Below are positions 24,523 to 36,684 of a stretch of 64,000 bases of DNA, in pieces. The notes beneath the pieces were generated by a model that saw only the letters and a list, made by a program, of their open reading frames with translations, ran no database searches and had not been told where the DNA came from. Position numbers and translations under genes: made by a program. The DNA is from Dactylonectria macrodidyma (lineage: Eukaryota > Ascomycota > Sordariomycetes > Hypocreales > Nectriaceae). Each line of letters opens with the position of its first letter. Within the stretch, counting starts at the first letter, position 1. The DNA lies in assembly GCA_020744425.1 (NCBI GenBank), contig JAGMUV010000003.1, positions 744,001-808,000 on the forward strand, written 5' to 3'.

Positions 24523-25648
24523 CTATGGCTTGGACACTTTACAGATCCGAATAAGTACATTGTCGTTGTAAAACGGTCCCTCTTGCGTCTCCCGACTTGG
24601 AACCGCAAACTGGAGGTCTTCGACGGCGAGGCCATTGATCTGGCACCTGTCCAGAAACACTTGGAACGTTTTCTCGTTCCGCTGGGTAGCCGCAATGTAG
24701 ACCTCTACCGCCGGGTGTAGGTCAAAGACGTCCTCGAGAGTCCCGACTAGGGCGGGTATAACACGGTCATCGTAGGTGATGTCGGCGCCGAGTACGACAT
24801 CCACGGCACGGCCGCCATTCCACTTGTCCTCCTCCGTGCCGACAAGAGCGTGTCCCCATTTGACTTCCATCGGGACCACTGCGGCAGAGTCCTGGAGGTT
24901 GTTGAGGAACAAGTTCTCTGGAAGGTTGTTGATCACGTCGTCGGAACCGTCTGAGGCAATGACACGAGGAGATGCTAGGAAGTTTGCGCAAAGGATAGAG
25001 AGGTAGCCCGTGCCGGCGCCCAGCTCTAGGATCTGCTTATCCTTGATGATGGAGCTATTTTGGCACAGATAGGATCCGAGGTGAAGAGCGGCTTCCCAGG
25101 TTCGCAGCCCAGTGGTTCCAGCTGCCGATATGAGAGAGCGGTTCTCGAGTAGGGTGATGTGAGGGCCCCTCACGGCTTCTTGTGCTTCTGACAGGGGTTG
25201 CTCGTTGGCCAAGGCGGACAACTGATAGGTAACATAGCATTTCTGTTGGACAGATGTGGCCTCTGGAGCAAGAGGTGTTGCGAGGAGCACAGAAAGGGTA
25301 GACATCAACTCATCAGAGACACCCTAAAACTGTGGTCAGAACAAGCACGGCATATCATGCACAATACGCTTTGTGCTTTGTATGACAGGCCATCGCACTC
25401 ACATACTCATTCCAGTCATCAATGCTGGCCTCCACTTTCTTCATGAGTTCCTTGAGGACTCGAAGCTGATACCTCTGAGGTGGGCCAAATTGGATGGCAC
25501 CATCTGCAAACAGTCTTGTGTAGAGAGCATCCTGAACTTGCTGGGTCTTCAGGAGTGAAGCTTCAGGAAAATCCAAGTCAGGCTCCAATTGGAGGTATTG
25601 GCTGCAGAACCGGTTGACTTGTCTTGTCCATGAAGATGACGGTGACAT
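24523..25648 (-). CDS. EFM3: EFM3/EEF2KMT-like protein-lysine methyltransferase
   Basis: SAM-dependent methyltransferase of 348 aa in the seven-beta-strand family 16. The closest known role is methylating a lysine of elongation factor 2 (yeast Efm3, human EEF2KMT/FAM86A). Exons are 25648-25403 and 25323-24523. The 79-nt intron has donor GTGAGT, a CTGAC branch site and acceptor TAG, and the join reads WNEYGVSDELMSTL. The N-terminal helical region (residues 1 to about 90) resembles the FAM86 N-terminus. Motif I QILELGAGTGYLSI lies at about 175-188, ASDGSDDV follows, and the family-16 motif DVVLGADITYD lies near 255. The N-terminal FAM86-like part makes EFM3 the best choice over other family-16 enzymes. 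The gene sits only 210 bp from the retroelement's LTR yet is intact. Confidence 0.82.
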
Positions 25649-26191
25649 GGTTGTTAGTGGTAAGTTGCCTCCTCAGGCTGTTGTGCATTGATGCTTCATG
25701 TATCCTTCCTCGTGATGGTACGACTTCTCACTAGTGCCTCAGAGTACCCCAGCTAATAAGACGGATTTTTTATTAGGTAAAGACCTGGCCAGAGGATTGT
25801 CCCCTTCACCAACTACGCTGATCCCTACAGCATATGCATCACGAAGCCAAAGGAGTTCTTGAGACTCCTCACTAACAATTCCGGCCTCTTGGTCTCTCCG
25901 CCGAAGCTTTGCCGCTTCAAGGCCGGTTTAATGTGGGGCGGGGTTTGTCAGGTCTCAGTTCACGTGACATGCTTGAAAAACCCTGGTTTGTGTGGCTGCC
26001 TCAGGATTGGAGCAGACAACGCCCACACAATTTGTTAGGGTTGGGCCCAATTAAGCGACACGGCAATCGGAATTTTCGCTCCTTTGCCTAGTTTTGCCGC
26101 TCGCGACAACTTCAATCCACGACCTCACCCACCCCAACCGCCCGTCTCTCGCCCGTCAACTCACCCAGAGACCATCACAACCACCGTAACC
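25649..26191. promoter_or_regulatory. Divergent promoter region between EFM3-like gene and rps24
   Basis: A 543-bp region from which the methyltransferase (minus) and eS24 (plus) are both transcribed, two translation-related genes. A TTAGGGTT telobox-like motif lies at 26035-26042, about 150 bp before the eS24 start codon. Such motifs are Tbf1-type sites in ribosomal-protein promoters of several ascomycetes; use in this species is an inference. Confidence 0.45.
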
Positions 26192-26970
26192 ATGGCGGAC
26201 AACGACTCCCCCGTCACCCTCCGAACTCGCAAGTTCATCCGCAACCCTCTGCTGGGCCGCAAGCAGATGGTCGTGTGAGTGCTGGCCCTTGACTTGAACC
26301 CCTCCGCCACCGCCGTCGCTTGTCTCTCCAACTTTGTCCTCCTTCTCCTCGGGCTACGACGACCTTGAGTCCGGAATACGCATATACGAAGACGGATCGC
26401 GTTTTGCCTGGGGAGAACGAGGATGCGGACCGAGAGAAAGCGATGGCGGAAATGGTGTCGACGTTTTTGAGACAAGAACTTGGGCTGATTGACGCGTCCT
26501 GCGTATAGTGACATCCTCCACCCCAACCGCGCCAACATCGCCAAGGATGAGCTCCGCGAGAAGCTCGGCGCCCTCTACAAGGCCCAGAAGGACCAGATCT
26601 CCGTCTTCGGTCTGCGAACCCAGTTCGGTGGCGGCAAGACCACCGGCTTCGCCCTCGTCTACGACTCCCCCGAGGCCATGAAGAAGTTCGAGCCTCAGTA
26701 CCGATTGGTCCGTGTTGGCCTTGCCACCAAGGTTGAGCGTGCCAGCAGACAGCAGCGTGCGTACCCCTCCATGACCGTCGCCTCGTCCAGCAAACCCGCC
26801 TTTGTGGATGCCTTGTGGGAGGAAGATGGCGACGGTATCTTGATTCTTGGGGAAACACAGTTGGCTAACGTGGCTTTTTCCACTCTACAGGCAAGCAGCG
26901 CAAGAACCGACAAAAGACCCTCCGCGGAACGGCGAAGGTCAAGGGTGCCAAGGCGAAGAAGGAGAAATAA
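26192..26970 (+). CDS. rps24: 40S ribosomal protein eS24
   Basis: Structural protein of the small ribosomal subunit, 136 aa, the normal eS24 length. Exons are 26192-26274, 26509-26756 and 26891-26970. Introns of 234 and 134 nt start GTGAGT and GTGCGT. Splicing restores [19 protein letters not shown] and [18 protein letters not shown], both diagnostic for eS24. The central segment has the conserved [21 protein letters not shown], and the C-terminus is a Lys-rich tail ending KAKKEK. A relatively long first intron close to the start codon is usual for fungal ribosomal-protein genes. Intact and surely expressed; a telobox-like motif lies upstream. Confidence 0.97.
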
Positions 26971-27724
26971 ACGGCGAAATCCATGTATATCCTCGGATTG
27001 GTGGGGGTGCAGTGGTGTTTTGCCTTCTGCAGCCACGGGTATGCGGGTGCGTCCATTTCATCGACAAGAGGGACCTGTCGACGGGATTCTGGACTCGGCG
27101 AGGAGGCGTGAGGGCTCGGCTTTCATGATCTTTCCTCTATACACTAGCATGAAATCAATGGTGTTTCGGGTTTCGGACCAAAAAATATTTACATCAACGC
27201 ACATTGGCCCCCCTCCGTTTTGCAATTTCGATTGGTGGCATATGTGGACATGTACGTCTTGTCGTTGCTGACTTGTGGTTTTTGCAGAAGCAGGAAAGGT
27301 TCCGCAGCGGGAGATCTCAATTAATGTGAAAAAAGGTAGAGCATTGCTATTTGCACAGTCAACTATTGCTACTTACCCGCACCGCATCTACATAAGCCCG
27401 CTTCTCCTTGCCGAGCGATAGTGTATCCTAATTAAGATCATAAGACTGTCCAAAAATTAGGGTTAAGGGGACTTGAGTGAGGGTAATATGATGCTAATTT
27501 AGAGCCAGCTTTACCGCAGTGAAGCATGCTGGCTATGGCGATGTGCTGTGCAGAGAGCAACAGTTAACTATTCGTGTCTTCATGAAGTTGCTGGCCCGCC
27601 AGCTGGGTATCAAACTCTATCCGGTCCACCAACTCCAAGATGCGCCCCCCATCCCCTATAAATCTAACCCAAGGAGTCACGCAAAGCGCTGCCATTATCC
27701 CGATCGTGATATCGTCAGCCATTC
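26971..27724. other. Convergent intergenic region
   Basis: Holds the 3' UTR of rps24 (plus) and of the GPI-type protein (minus). A TTAGGGTTA string occurs near 27457. I see no gene. Confidence 0.5.
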
Positions 27725-28153
27725 TCAAATCACCATCCAACCCACTGCCCCAGCAGCAACAAGCGCAACACCCCATGCGCTGCCTCTGTTGGTCGCTCCG
27801 GCGGACCCCTTCTTCGCAACAGGGATATGCCACCCGCAATGCTCAGTTCCGTCCCGGGTTCGGCACTCATAGTACGTCGTCTGGACCCAGCCGAGGCTCG
27901 CGAGCGCTTCGTCTTGCGTCGGCGCGGCAGTGACGATGGGCACGTATGAAGGCGGGTTGTCTTCGTCCGGGCTGGACTGCCGCGGTCGGAGGCATCTCGT
28001 GGGTGATATAGAGTCCCGGGTGCTTGTCTCTGTGGGTGTAGATGCGACTTCGTGCGTTTTAGTTGTGGTTGTGGCTGGTGATGTCGTTGATGCCGGGAGT
28101 GCCGCCACTATGCTGGCGAAGCAAAGTGCGACAAAGGTGTAGGGTAGCTTCAT
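27725..28153 (-). CDS. Small secreted, probably GPI-anchored surface protein
   Basis: 142 aa starting at MKLPYTFVALCFASIVAAL, a clear signal peptide; an upstream in-frame ATG at 28204 would bury it, so I prefer 28153. After cleavage comes a Thr/Ser/Pro-rich stretch (residues about 20-55) that is a likely O-glycosylation and wall-spanning region. A compact segment follows with TTYYECRTRDGTEHCGWHIP (Cys pair, His, Trp). The C-terminus is a hydrophobic tail (WGVALVAAGAVGWMVI) preceded by small residues, as in GPI-attachment signals. I remember similar small fungal proteins with a Tyr-Tyr...Cys...Glu-His-Cys-Gly-Trp-His core but no assigned function. Probably displayed at the cell surface. Confidence 0.7.
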   Translation of the reverse strand: MKLPYTFVALCFASIVAALPASTTSPATTTTKTHEVASTPTETSTRDSISPTRCLRPRQSSPDEDNPPSYVPIVTAAPTQDEALASLGWVQTTYYECRTRDGTEHCGWHIPVAKKGSAGATNRGSAWGVALVAAGAVGWMVI

Positions 28154-29165
28154 GGCGATGTAGGTCGATATGTTGTACCTCTCAGGTGAGACGAATATGT
28201 ACAATGATCTGATAATTTCTGGGGTTTAAGACGTGAAAGGAAGTCTAATCAATGCCCAAGTGGTGTGGGAAGCGTAGTATATACCCGTCTTGCAGTATGA
28301 ACAGTTTGTGTCGTAAAGTTCTTTGTCTTGATAATCCGCTGAACAAAGAAGAGGCTAGGCAACAAAAGCAAGCTGAGTATGACAAGCAGCTTGAGATCAG
28401 GCAGAGGTGAAATAATTGAATTGGAAAATAAAGGAAAGTGAGAACAAAAATATTCAGCCCAAGACGCGAAAAGCCCAGCACGCCCTCTTCAGCCAAAGCG
28501 ACACGCGACTCAATATATCATGCGCCTCCCAAGTGTTTCGACCCCCGTGACACACACTACCTACCTACCTAGGCAAGACACACAGCTGAGGGGTGGAGGA
28601 GGAGGTTATGGAGAAAGTAAGACAGCACTGTGCTTGCCTATGCTTGCTAGAACAGCACTATGCTTAACTTAACTAGACAAGTTCTATGCCTGTGGTTGCG
28701 TGACCCAATCGGCGCTGTGGGGTTCGTCGTTTCTGCGGGTGGGTGGGTGGCATCAGAGTGGGTGGAGGAGCGAAAGGTGGTGAGATTGGTTGGCTCAGCT
28801 CTCTTGGATGTGAAGCGGCACACCCACAACTCCAAGGCAGAAGAAACAGTCACGCGAAATGTGAAACATTGGGGATTCACTCTCTGGAGTCGTTCTGCAG
28901 ATTCTATTATGCCTTGGTCAGTCATCCTGCTGCCGTGGCTTTTCATTCCCTCGCCTCTCAACCAACAGCCGTGTCGGCATGCTGACTAGAATCAACGCCA
29001 AGTCATCCCTAAGTCTCACAATCGTACAGAGGAAATCAATGGTATCTTCGCCTCGCCACCGAAAACGCTGCAACGCATGTAGCTAAAAAAAAATTACATC
29101 ATGGAGAGACACATATGTATGTGGGATGTGGTTGTCGAAAGTCGAACCGAGTATCCCCTCCACCC
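28154..29165. other. Intergenic region, no gene seen
   Basis: About 1 kb upstream of the GPI-type gene and downstream of the large acidic gene, both on the minus strand. It contains a small CTAC repeat near 28557-28570. The overlapping short ORFs show no motif. Confidence 0.5.
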
Positions 29166-32100
29166 TCAAAACTTGCCGCTCCGCTTCCGCCTCCCCCTGA
29201 TCTGGCTGACCGCGCTCGCTTTGGTGTCTATCACCGGTGGCAAAGATGTTCGACCAAACCCCAACTTGGCCCGAGCGGGTTTGCCGCCTCTTGTCGCTGG
29301 CGCACTCTTTCCTCGACTCCTAGTCTCCCGTCGTGTTGCATCAGGGTCCTTTTCCATCTTGATACTCGACGCATCGGGCAGAGGACTCTCCTGGTAGGTT
29401 TCGTCGTTACCATCATCCGCGTAATCCTCTACAAACTGAGCAGAGACAGGGCTAGAGCTGCTCAGTGAGATGACCTGGCTGCCCTCCGGGATTTTGAACG
29501 GTGATGATCGCTGCCCTCGCCGAGATCGTAGCCTTGGTACCTTCTCCAACTTGGGATAGAGATCCGGAAGACCCTCCGAAGTCTCAGGTTGCGTTGGGTT
29601 AGGGAACAAGCTCCGAATGGATTTATTCTTGTCCGATGACAGGTCCGACTCCTCGTCGCCCTCATCGAGCTTGCGCATTGCTTCTTCATACTCAAAGTCC
29701 CGTCTCACACTGGCTTTCAAAGACTTGAGTGCTGACATTTTGGAGTTCCCGGGGCTTTGCGTCTGTCTGGACGTGGCTGCTGTGTGGAAAATCTCATCTA
29801 GCGACGGAAACGGACTGCTACTAATATTTTTGATCGAAGGTGAGCCATGTTGCGGAGTCGGAGTTATGTCGCGTGGGCGAGGCGTCGTTTCTCCCATTGC
29901 GGAATCTCCAATCTGCTCCTCGTAAGGTTCTTCCATCCTATCATTTGAAGGTGGTTGCCGTCCGCTGTGAACGCTGCCTACCGACGAAGGCACCGCGAGT
30001 GCCGGATGCTCGACCGCAGGCGATGGACGAGAATTGTCAGCGCCCGATGGTTGAAGAAGGCTGAGAGATGGAATGCTATCTGGAATCACTGATTCCAGCC
30101 CAGAAACTTCCAGAGGCAGCGAGTCCAACTGATCCCCATCGATATTCATATAGCCACCACCTTCGTCTGTCTCTCTGACATCATGCTTGTGTTGTTCGCC
30201 ATTCGCAACATCTGGGTTTCCAAGATCCAAAACAATGGCCACCTGGGACGTTTCATGCAGCTGTCGACTCGGGCTGTTGGTGCTCTCGATCGGTGAGTTG
30301 ACATTTTCGGTAATGATATTTGGTGAATCTTTCGAGGCCGGGAATTCAATGCGTGGCGGGGCTTGTCCGGATGGGATTGCTTCGCTCTCTGCTGACTTGG
30401 CCGCTTCTAGCTCCCTCAGCTCGGCGTCCACCCCGGCCATCACTTCCTGCGTATCTAACTCCTCAGCCATAGTCTTGTCATCGTCATGTTCCTTGCTAAC
30501 CTTGATGTCGTCTGCGATCGAATCTGTCACAGGCGTGACTTTGGCCGGCTGAACGGCAAACCCGTTCGTGTTTGTTGACGCACTTGGTAACGGTGCGGAT
30601 TGCACCAGCCTTGTTTCCATCATATCTTGCCACTGCACGTCTCTTCGCCCAGAGTCCTCGTCATCGTCTTCATCCGAATCTGGCGCTTCGAACTTGTCGT
30701 ATACCCGCTTGCCAGTTTGTTCATCGTATACCTTGTCATTTTCATCACGGTCCCTTTTCGCCAGTAGAACATGGAGGGAGTCATCGTCGCTAATGGATAA
30801 GACTAGACCTGTGAGGGATGCGATTTGGGGTTGCCAGCTTGTGGCCTTGGACATGAGGAGCTGCTTCCAGGTAACAACAATGCCAGGCTTGATATCGCCA
30901 AACTCAAGGGTGGGGAGGGTGGTGAGATCCGACGGCAAAGCTGGGAGGTCGTCCACGTCTGTAAACTGGCTGTCTTCCATAGAAGCCTTAGTCGGCACGT
31001 CATCGTAGTTGAGGATCACGTCCGCATCAACGCTGGACTCATTTTGATAAGGGCTGTCAAGTCCTCTTTCGTCACCGTGGTTGTCCTTGCCCTTTCGTTT
31101 CTTCGTCTTCTTCTTTTTCTTCTGGCTGGCTTCGACCCATTCGCCGCCACCCTCGTTCCACTGAGAATCTTCCTCATAGTAACTGTCATCGTAAAAGGTC
31201 TGCGACTCTCTTTTCCTCTTCCTCATGGACCCATACTGCTGCTGGGGGTCCCAACGTTGAACGAATGGAAACGGTGGCTCGCTGAGTTCCATGCCATCGT
31301 GGCAGCATTCAACGGCACGGTACACAATCTTCTCTCGCCAAGCATCAGGATCTTCGTCAGGGCTCTTTGGCTCAGCATCCTTGGTGCCATTGGGCTCCGA
31401 GATGTCTTGGATTCGGGGGTTATCTAATGGTCGCACGTCCTTCATCAAGTTCTTTCGAAGTTTGTCCTCGTCCGCCTTTGACTTGGGGTTCTTCAACCCC
31501 AAGGCGCCGAACAAGAGTCTGCGTCCGGCACCCATGTCAACTTTTAGACGGCGCTGCTGCGAGGTAGGTTCACTGTTTGGAGGGGCATCTGAGGGTGTCT
31601 CTAAAGTCGTTTCTTCCGGTTGCGCTTCCTCCGAGTGCGCTTCTTTTGGTTGCGACTCTGTGCTGCTAGCGATCTGCTCGATTTTCTTGGGAGTCTCGCC
31701 GCCGACCACGCTAAGTAGAAGAGCTTTTTTCCGTGCCAGCAGCTCCAAGTCATCACCGTCTGATTCCGAGACCGTGGGCGGTTGCAATTGTGAGCCGTTT
31801 AATTCCTTAAGCCTCTTCGCCTCCCGTCTGCGAGCATTTCGCTTTTGGGTCCGATTCAAGCCACATCCATGAGGGACGGCGGCGGTGGGGTGATTCGAGG
31901 TGGAAGAGGTAATAGTAACTTTTTCAAGCTTGGGAGTGCCGCCTTCCTTAAGTTCGGCAGTGGTGACTTCCTCAATCTTGGGGATTGTCATTGTTTTTGC
32001 TGGAGCTTCCTCCTTCGATGGAACCTCCTCTGGCTCTGACGCGGAGTCGGAATCGTCACTAGAGTCGGAGGAGCTAGAGCTAGAGTCACTGCTGGAGGCA

Positions 32101-33628
32101 GCCTCGGAGTCGTCGACGATGGCATCATTCCCCTCACTAGAATCGGAATCATCATCAGAGTCACTGGAATTGCTGTCGGAGCTGGATGAACTATCCCCAG
32201 CATTGTCAGAGTCGTCGGAGTCGTCATCAGAGTCATCGTCGGAACTTGAGTCATCATCTGAGTCTGATTCTGAGCTGCTGTCGCTGCTAGATGTCTTGTC
32301 ATCACCTGCATCAACAACCATGTTGACCAACTGGGTAGTGTTAAGTGCTCCAGTTGTTGTAACCTCAGTCTCCGAATCATCCGCAGCTGGTGTCTCAATA
32401 CTCTCTACCTCCTCAATCATGGGTCTTGCAGAGCCCCCTAGTCCGAGGACATCTGGGCTTCTGGATTCTCTGGCACCGAGTCCCCCAAACAGCGAGTTCT
32501 CTTGGCTCAGTAGTGCCTGTTGGGAGAAGTCGACGAACCCAGTCAGGGCACGATCCATCATTTCATCAAAGCTCATGGTTGGCTCGTTGGATTTGGTGAG
32601 TGCCTGAAATGTGGCTCTCAGGTTTTTGTGCTGACGGAGCAACTCGGTGTGAATGGCGGATACGGATGTGAGGGGGAACGCGGATCGAAGGGCGGTGATG
32701 AGGTCCAGGGATGAGAGGTCGAGATCTTGGGCCGTGAGGAGGCCTCGAGGCACATCTTCATCATCGCTAGAATCGAACTCGAGGCGCTCTGTCGACAGGT
32801 CGTGTCCTACAATAGCGTTGTCTTGCTGCAAAACCTGCAGTTCCTCTTCGAGGTTAACATCCTCCTCCTCGTCAGCACTGCTCTCTGCGTCCTTGCCGGG
32901 GAGAAAGTCGTTGTCGTCGCTGTCAAGGCCGTCATCTGCTTCATTGTCGGCATCTTCATCGGCATCGTCAAATAATGCATGTAGTCCAACGCTACTAGGC
33001 TCATCCGCGTCGAACGGCTCTGGGCCTTCCAGCATGAGCTGCTCTGGCAACTCGTCCTCGTCCTCGTCCATAGAGTCTTCGTCCCTGAAGGACTCGTCAT
33101 CTTCTTCGTCTTCATCCTCATCTTCCCCATCATCAAGTTCGAGTCGAGCTCGTTTTCGGGGAGGGAGGGCAAGGGCAGGTCGATCGTGCGGCACCCTCAA
33201 CCAAGGTCTTCCAAAAGCAAGACCGTCGATGAGGTGCTTTCCATCCGAGGAAATCTGGTGTCGTCCAGTAAGTCGTCTTCGCCTAAGGTCGTCGGTGAGG
33301 AGGGATCGGATCCTGCTCTCAAATCAGCGTTGCTATAAACCGTGTCGGAAGGAATCAAAACCTACAAGACCTGGTCATCCTCCTTCAAGATCCTGCCAAC
33401 CTGCTGGAAGTGCAAACACTCAAAGGTGCCTCCATTGCCATCGGCTAGCTCAACGGCGTAGTCTTCCAGACCCCAATCTCCGCTTTCGAGAGGCACTACC
33501 TCGTTGACCTGTGCGAGGAGCTTCGCGATAGTGAAGTCATCGGAAGCGACGCATGGCCACACGAGCTTGACTTCAGGGACCGCGTGCCTGCGAATGGCGA
33601 GGCGCAGGCGAATGCCCTGGGAAGACAT
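29166..33628 (-). CDS. Large acidic nuclear protein with coilin-like architecture
   Basis: 1469 aa from two exons (33628-33366 and 33312-29166). The 53-nt intron has donor GTAGGT and a GCTGAT branch site; the join gives EDDQVLIRSLLTDDL. Residues about 5-95 (IRLRLAIRRHAVPEVKLVW through GRILKEDDQVLI) look like a beta-grasp, ubiquitin-like domain, the fold at the coilin N-terminus. A basic patch PPRKRARLELDD and acidic stretches follow. A Ser/Asp tract lies at about 425-510, then a basic RTQKRNARRREAKRLKEL segment at about 570-590. A beta-rich segment at about 890-990 begins FGDIKPGIVVTWKQLL, as in coilin's Tudor-like domain. The tail ends IRGRRKRSGKF. This order (Ub-like, Ser/acidic linker, basic RRRR box, Tudor-like) is that of coilin, the Cajal-body scaffold. 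Identity is an inference; the ORF itself is certain. Confidence 0.75.
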
Positions 33629-34284
33629 GATGGCGGGTTTTCGATGTTTCCGTTTTAAAATCGCATGCTTAAGAAAGGGAAGTGAAGGAGAGTCGGTATT
33701 CTGGAGAAGAACGCAGGAAAACGACAGGGGAGAAAGAAATTGAAATCTCGAGCTTGACGCGTGAAGCCTGGTGACAGAAGCTGAAATCTTGGCTTCATGG
33801 CACCTGCCTGCAGTCACCAAACAGAAGGCGCTAGCGCACGTTGCTACAGGGTCTTCTCCACTAAATTTTCATCGCACAGCAACGTCATCAAACACACGCG
33901 ACAAGCTCTCGGCACGGTTATGCAGAGTTGACCTGAAATCTGAAATGCGCAAGAGACAGAATTATCCAGACGACAGGAAATGGAGAGTTGAAGAGCATTT
34001 TGAGCCGGGTATTGCGTTGCTGCTAGACCCAACTCATGACCTGACCCGAGCCACTCTTTGACCAACGCCACGAACCACCATGATGAACTTCATTCGAATC
34101 CTGTTTTCAGTCATAAAAAGGTTTTTGAGGTATACCCAGTTTTATCTACAGACCCAACAGTGCTTCCGCCATATAAACGCCGTTGAGAGCACTCCAAAAC
34201 AACATTAAACTCCAATCATGTGTGCAATGCTGATCCAACATGCTTTCCTCCCTTCATGTCTCCTAGGCCGTACATGGCCGTTCA
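33629..34284. other. Intergenic region between RIB1 and the coilin-like gene
   Basis: 655 bp serving as promoter of the coilin-like gene and 3' region of RIB1, both minus strand. No gene or strong motif seen. Confidence 0.5.
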
Positions 34285-35546
34285 TTAAGACAACCCACCC
34301 ATATCTAGCATGTGGCCCATCTTCTCGATCTGTAATTTTGTAAGCTGATGTCCTGGGCATGGAAAGCGGAAAGATGTACCTTGGTTTTGAGATAACCTTC
34401 AACCTCGTCGCTTCGGAAGCCACCCCGACCCTTCCACGAAAGCGGCACCATGGCCACGCGCTCCTTGACCACAATCTCTCGGTTTGGTCCTTCAACTGCG
34501 CGGATCTTATCCGGGTTGTTGGTGAGGAGGCGCACATCGTGCTGGCCAAGATCCCGAAGCATCGCCGTGGCAAGTCCGTAACTGCGCGCGTCGGCAGGAT
34601 GTCGAAGCAGTAGGTTCGCCTCGACAGTGTCCGATCCGAGATCCTGGAGGTTGTAGGCCTTGAGTTTCTCACCAAGGCCAATGCCGCGACCCTCCTGGCG
34701 CAAGTAGATGATGATGCCGCCGCTTGTGTTGCTAGGCAGACTCATGAGACGGGCGGCCTCGTCCAACTGCTCGCCGCAATCGCATCGGGCTGACCAGGCA
34801 GTCTCGCCCGTGTAGCATTCGGAATGAATTCTTACCAGCGGAGGTTGATTTGCCTGGGGTTGCTCCTCACGGCTGCCGGCCACTCCAGCGCCCATACCGC
34901 TCGTCGTTCGGCCCGGGAACAACCTGCCAGTGTATGCACCACGCACCATGCGATCCATTTGAGTCTCACCCTCCTGGGGCGCATCAAGACTCTCGCTTCG
35001 AATATCATTGCCGAAAACGATGGCAAGATGTTCCTTGTTGTCGACGTTGTTGGTATAGAGATGAAGGAACATCTCAGTGCCGGCAACAGTGGGGATACGG
35101 GCGCGCACGATGCATTGTACCTCGGGTAGGGTCTCGAGCAATCGAGGCTTGTTATCACCGCAACCGCCCGAGGGAATTGAGCTGTCAACAGGGACTCCTC
35201 GAGGGCCAGCGGACGTAGGTGTCGCGGTGCCCGGCGTGGCGGGAGGCGTAAAGGCGGGGGAGAGGAGCGACGGCGGGGGCGGCCGAGCGGTGCCGGCGGG
35301 GTCTTCGGGGGCCTCGGCGGGGGAGGAGAGCGACAGATGATCTACGGGTTGCTGGTGTTGAGCATCGTGGTCGGCAGGAGACGCTGAGGCATCGGCGGCT
35401 TGGGTTCGAGGAGAGTAGAACGAGGGTAGCTGGGTCGAGCCCGCTGGAGAGTCTGTCATGGCATTCGAGGGCATGATTCCCTGTCGGCCGCAATCGGGGT
35501 TGGTCACGTTCGGTCGCAGGTCGACGGCTAGATGCGCATTGGGCAA
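34285..35546 (-). CDS. RIB1: GTP cyclohydrolase II (riboflavin biosynthesis, first step)
   Basis: Cytosolic enzyme converting GTP to 2,5-diamino-6-ribosylamino-4-pyrimidinone 5'-phosphate, formate and pyrophosphate. 403 aa from exons 35546-34380 and 34329-34285. The 50-nt intron (GTACAT...TACAG) adds a last 14-residue exon giving [19 protein letters not shown], the expected fungal C-terminus; reading through instead gives an unrelated tail. The zinc site is [19 protein letters not shown] (three Cys) at about 243-257, and the GTP-binding [14 protein letters not shown] motif lies near 280. The first ~145 residues are Pro/Ser/Thr-rich low complexity. Start is at 35546 (MPNAHLAV) or an internal Met ([13 protein letters not shown]) 24 residues later. 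The N-terminal part is duplicated as a fragment at 43497-43650. Confidence 0.95.
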
Positions 35547-36684
35547 TCGGAGCGTCGGGGTTTAAGACGGGATGTCTAGGCGGCAGGAGGAAGTGAGGCG
35601 CTATGAATGAGCAATCCAATGGTCGAAAGACTTGACAATGGCCTGGAAAAGATGACACAAAATTGGTGGACGAGTAACCAGTGCTGGCAGTTTGACGATT
35701 GCGATAGTTTGCGGAACCATGGCTTCATGGCGGTTGGTGGGGTTTTTGCCGGTTGCACATGGCACATCCGCCAGCATTAGTCATCGCATGGCCCCCCCTC
35801 CCCTCCCCGCGCGCGCGGTAAATGCTTAAGGAAAGGGTCCCTGCCCGCTGCCGTTTGCCGTTCCGGCGCCTGCGGGAGAGTGACGTCTGGGGCTGCCCGG
35901 GCTTGCCGACTCGCTGTAACTTGCCCAGAAGTCCCTGTAATCCTGGCTACCTAGGTACCTATCGTGCCGCCGATGAGGTCACTCCGAGACCCCGTTCGTT
36001 GGAAGCTCGGCGACGTCGACAGAATTTCCACCCCGCCGGGACCGAGGACCGGTCTGCTCTGATAGCCCACTCCATCAGTCAGCAGCCTCTCATCGGCTGC
36101 TGACACTGAATTACCCAATCATTAGAGAGAAGCGACTTGGAGCAATCTGGATTCAGTGGACTTGGTTCCTTCATTCTAGGAAATCAGGAAATCCATTCTA
36201 TCAGCATCGTCTGAGGTTTAAGCAGGATTGCCATACAATAAATACTGTGCTGGAAAGGCTTTATCTGGGAATGTCCTGCTTTTTGTTGTCTTGTGATCTA
36301 AATTCATTCCGTGGCCTCAATCATTATTTCTATCCGAGATCCTAGCTCCTTCAAGCAGCGTCTTGCTCAAAGCATCTCTCTCAAACCTGTAACATACTCC
36401 AACCCTAAGGCGTCGATGAATCGCAGGCTGCACCCATCACAACAGCAATGACAGTAGACGAAGGTGAATGAAGTATCAATGCACTCGTTCGTCGTACTGA
36501 GTAATCGTCAATGTTCATTATGCTATTTAAGCATCCCGGGCGAGCTGTGCCGATAAAGTATCTCCTGGTTGGCAACGCCGTCTGCTACTCGTTGCCCATC
36601 CCTTTGGCCTCGCATGGATCTCCCATCCTCAGCTGTTTGGGCATCCCCTCTCTCACTTCGCGTGGCTTACCCATCCTCGCCATT
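35547..36684. other. RIB1 upstream region
   Basis: Contains a C-rich and GCGCGCGC tract at 35792-35818 and otherwise no gene I can support. The DNA to its right is a region of decayed genes. Confidence 0.45.

Noticed and set aside
31900..32607. 235-codon Ser/Glu-rich plus-strand ORF
   Set aside because: Antisense shadow of the Ser/Asp tract of the coilin-like gene.
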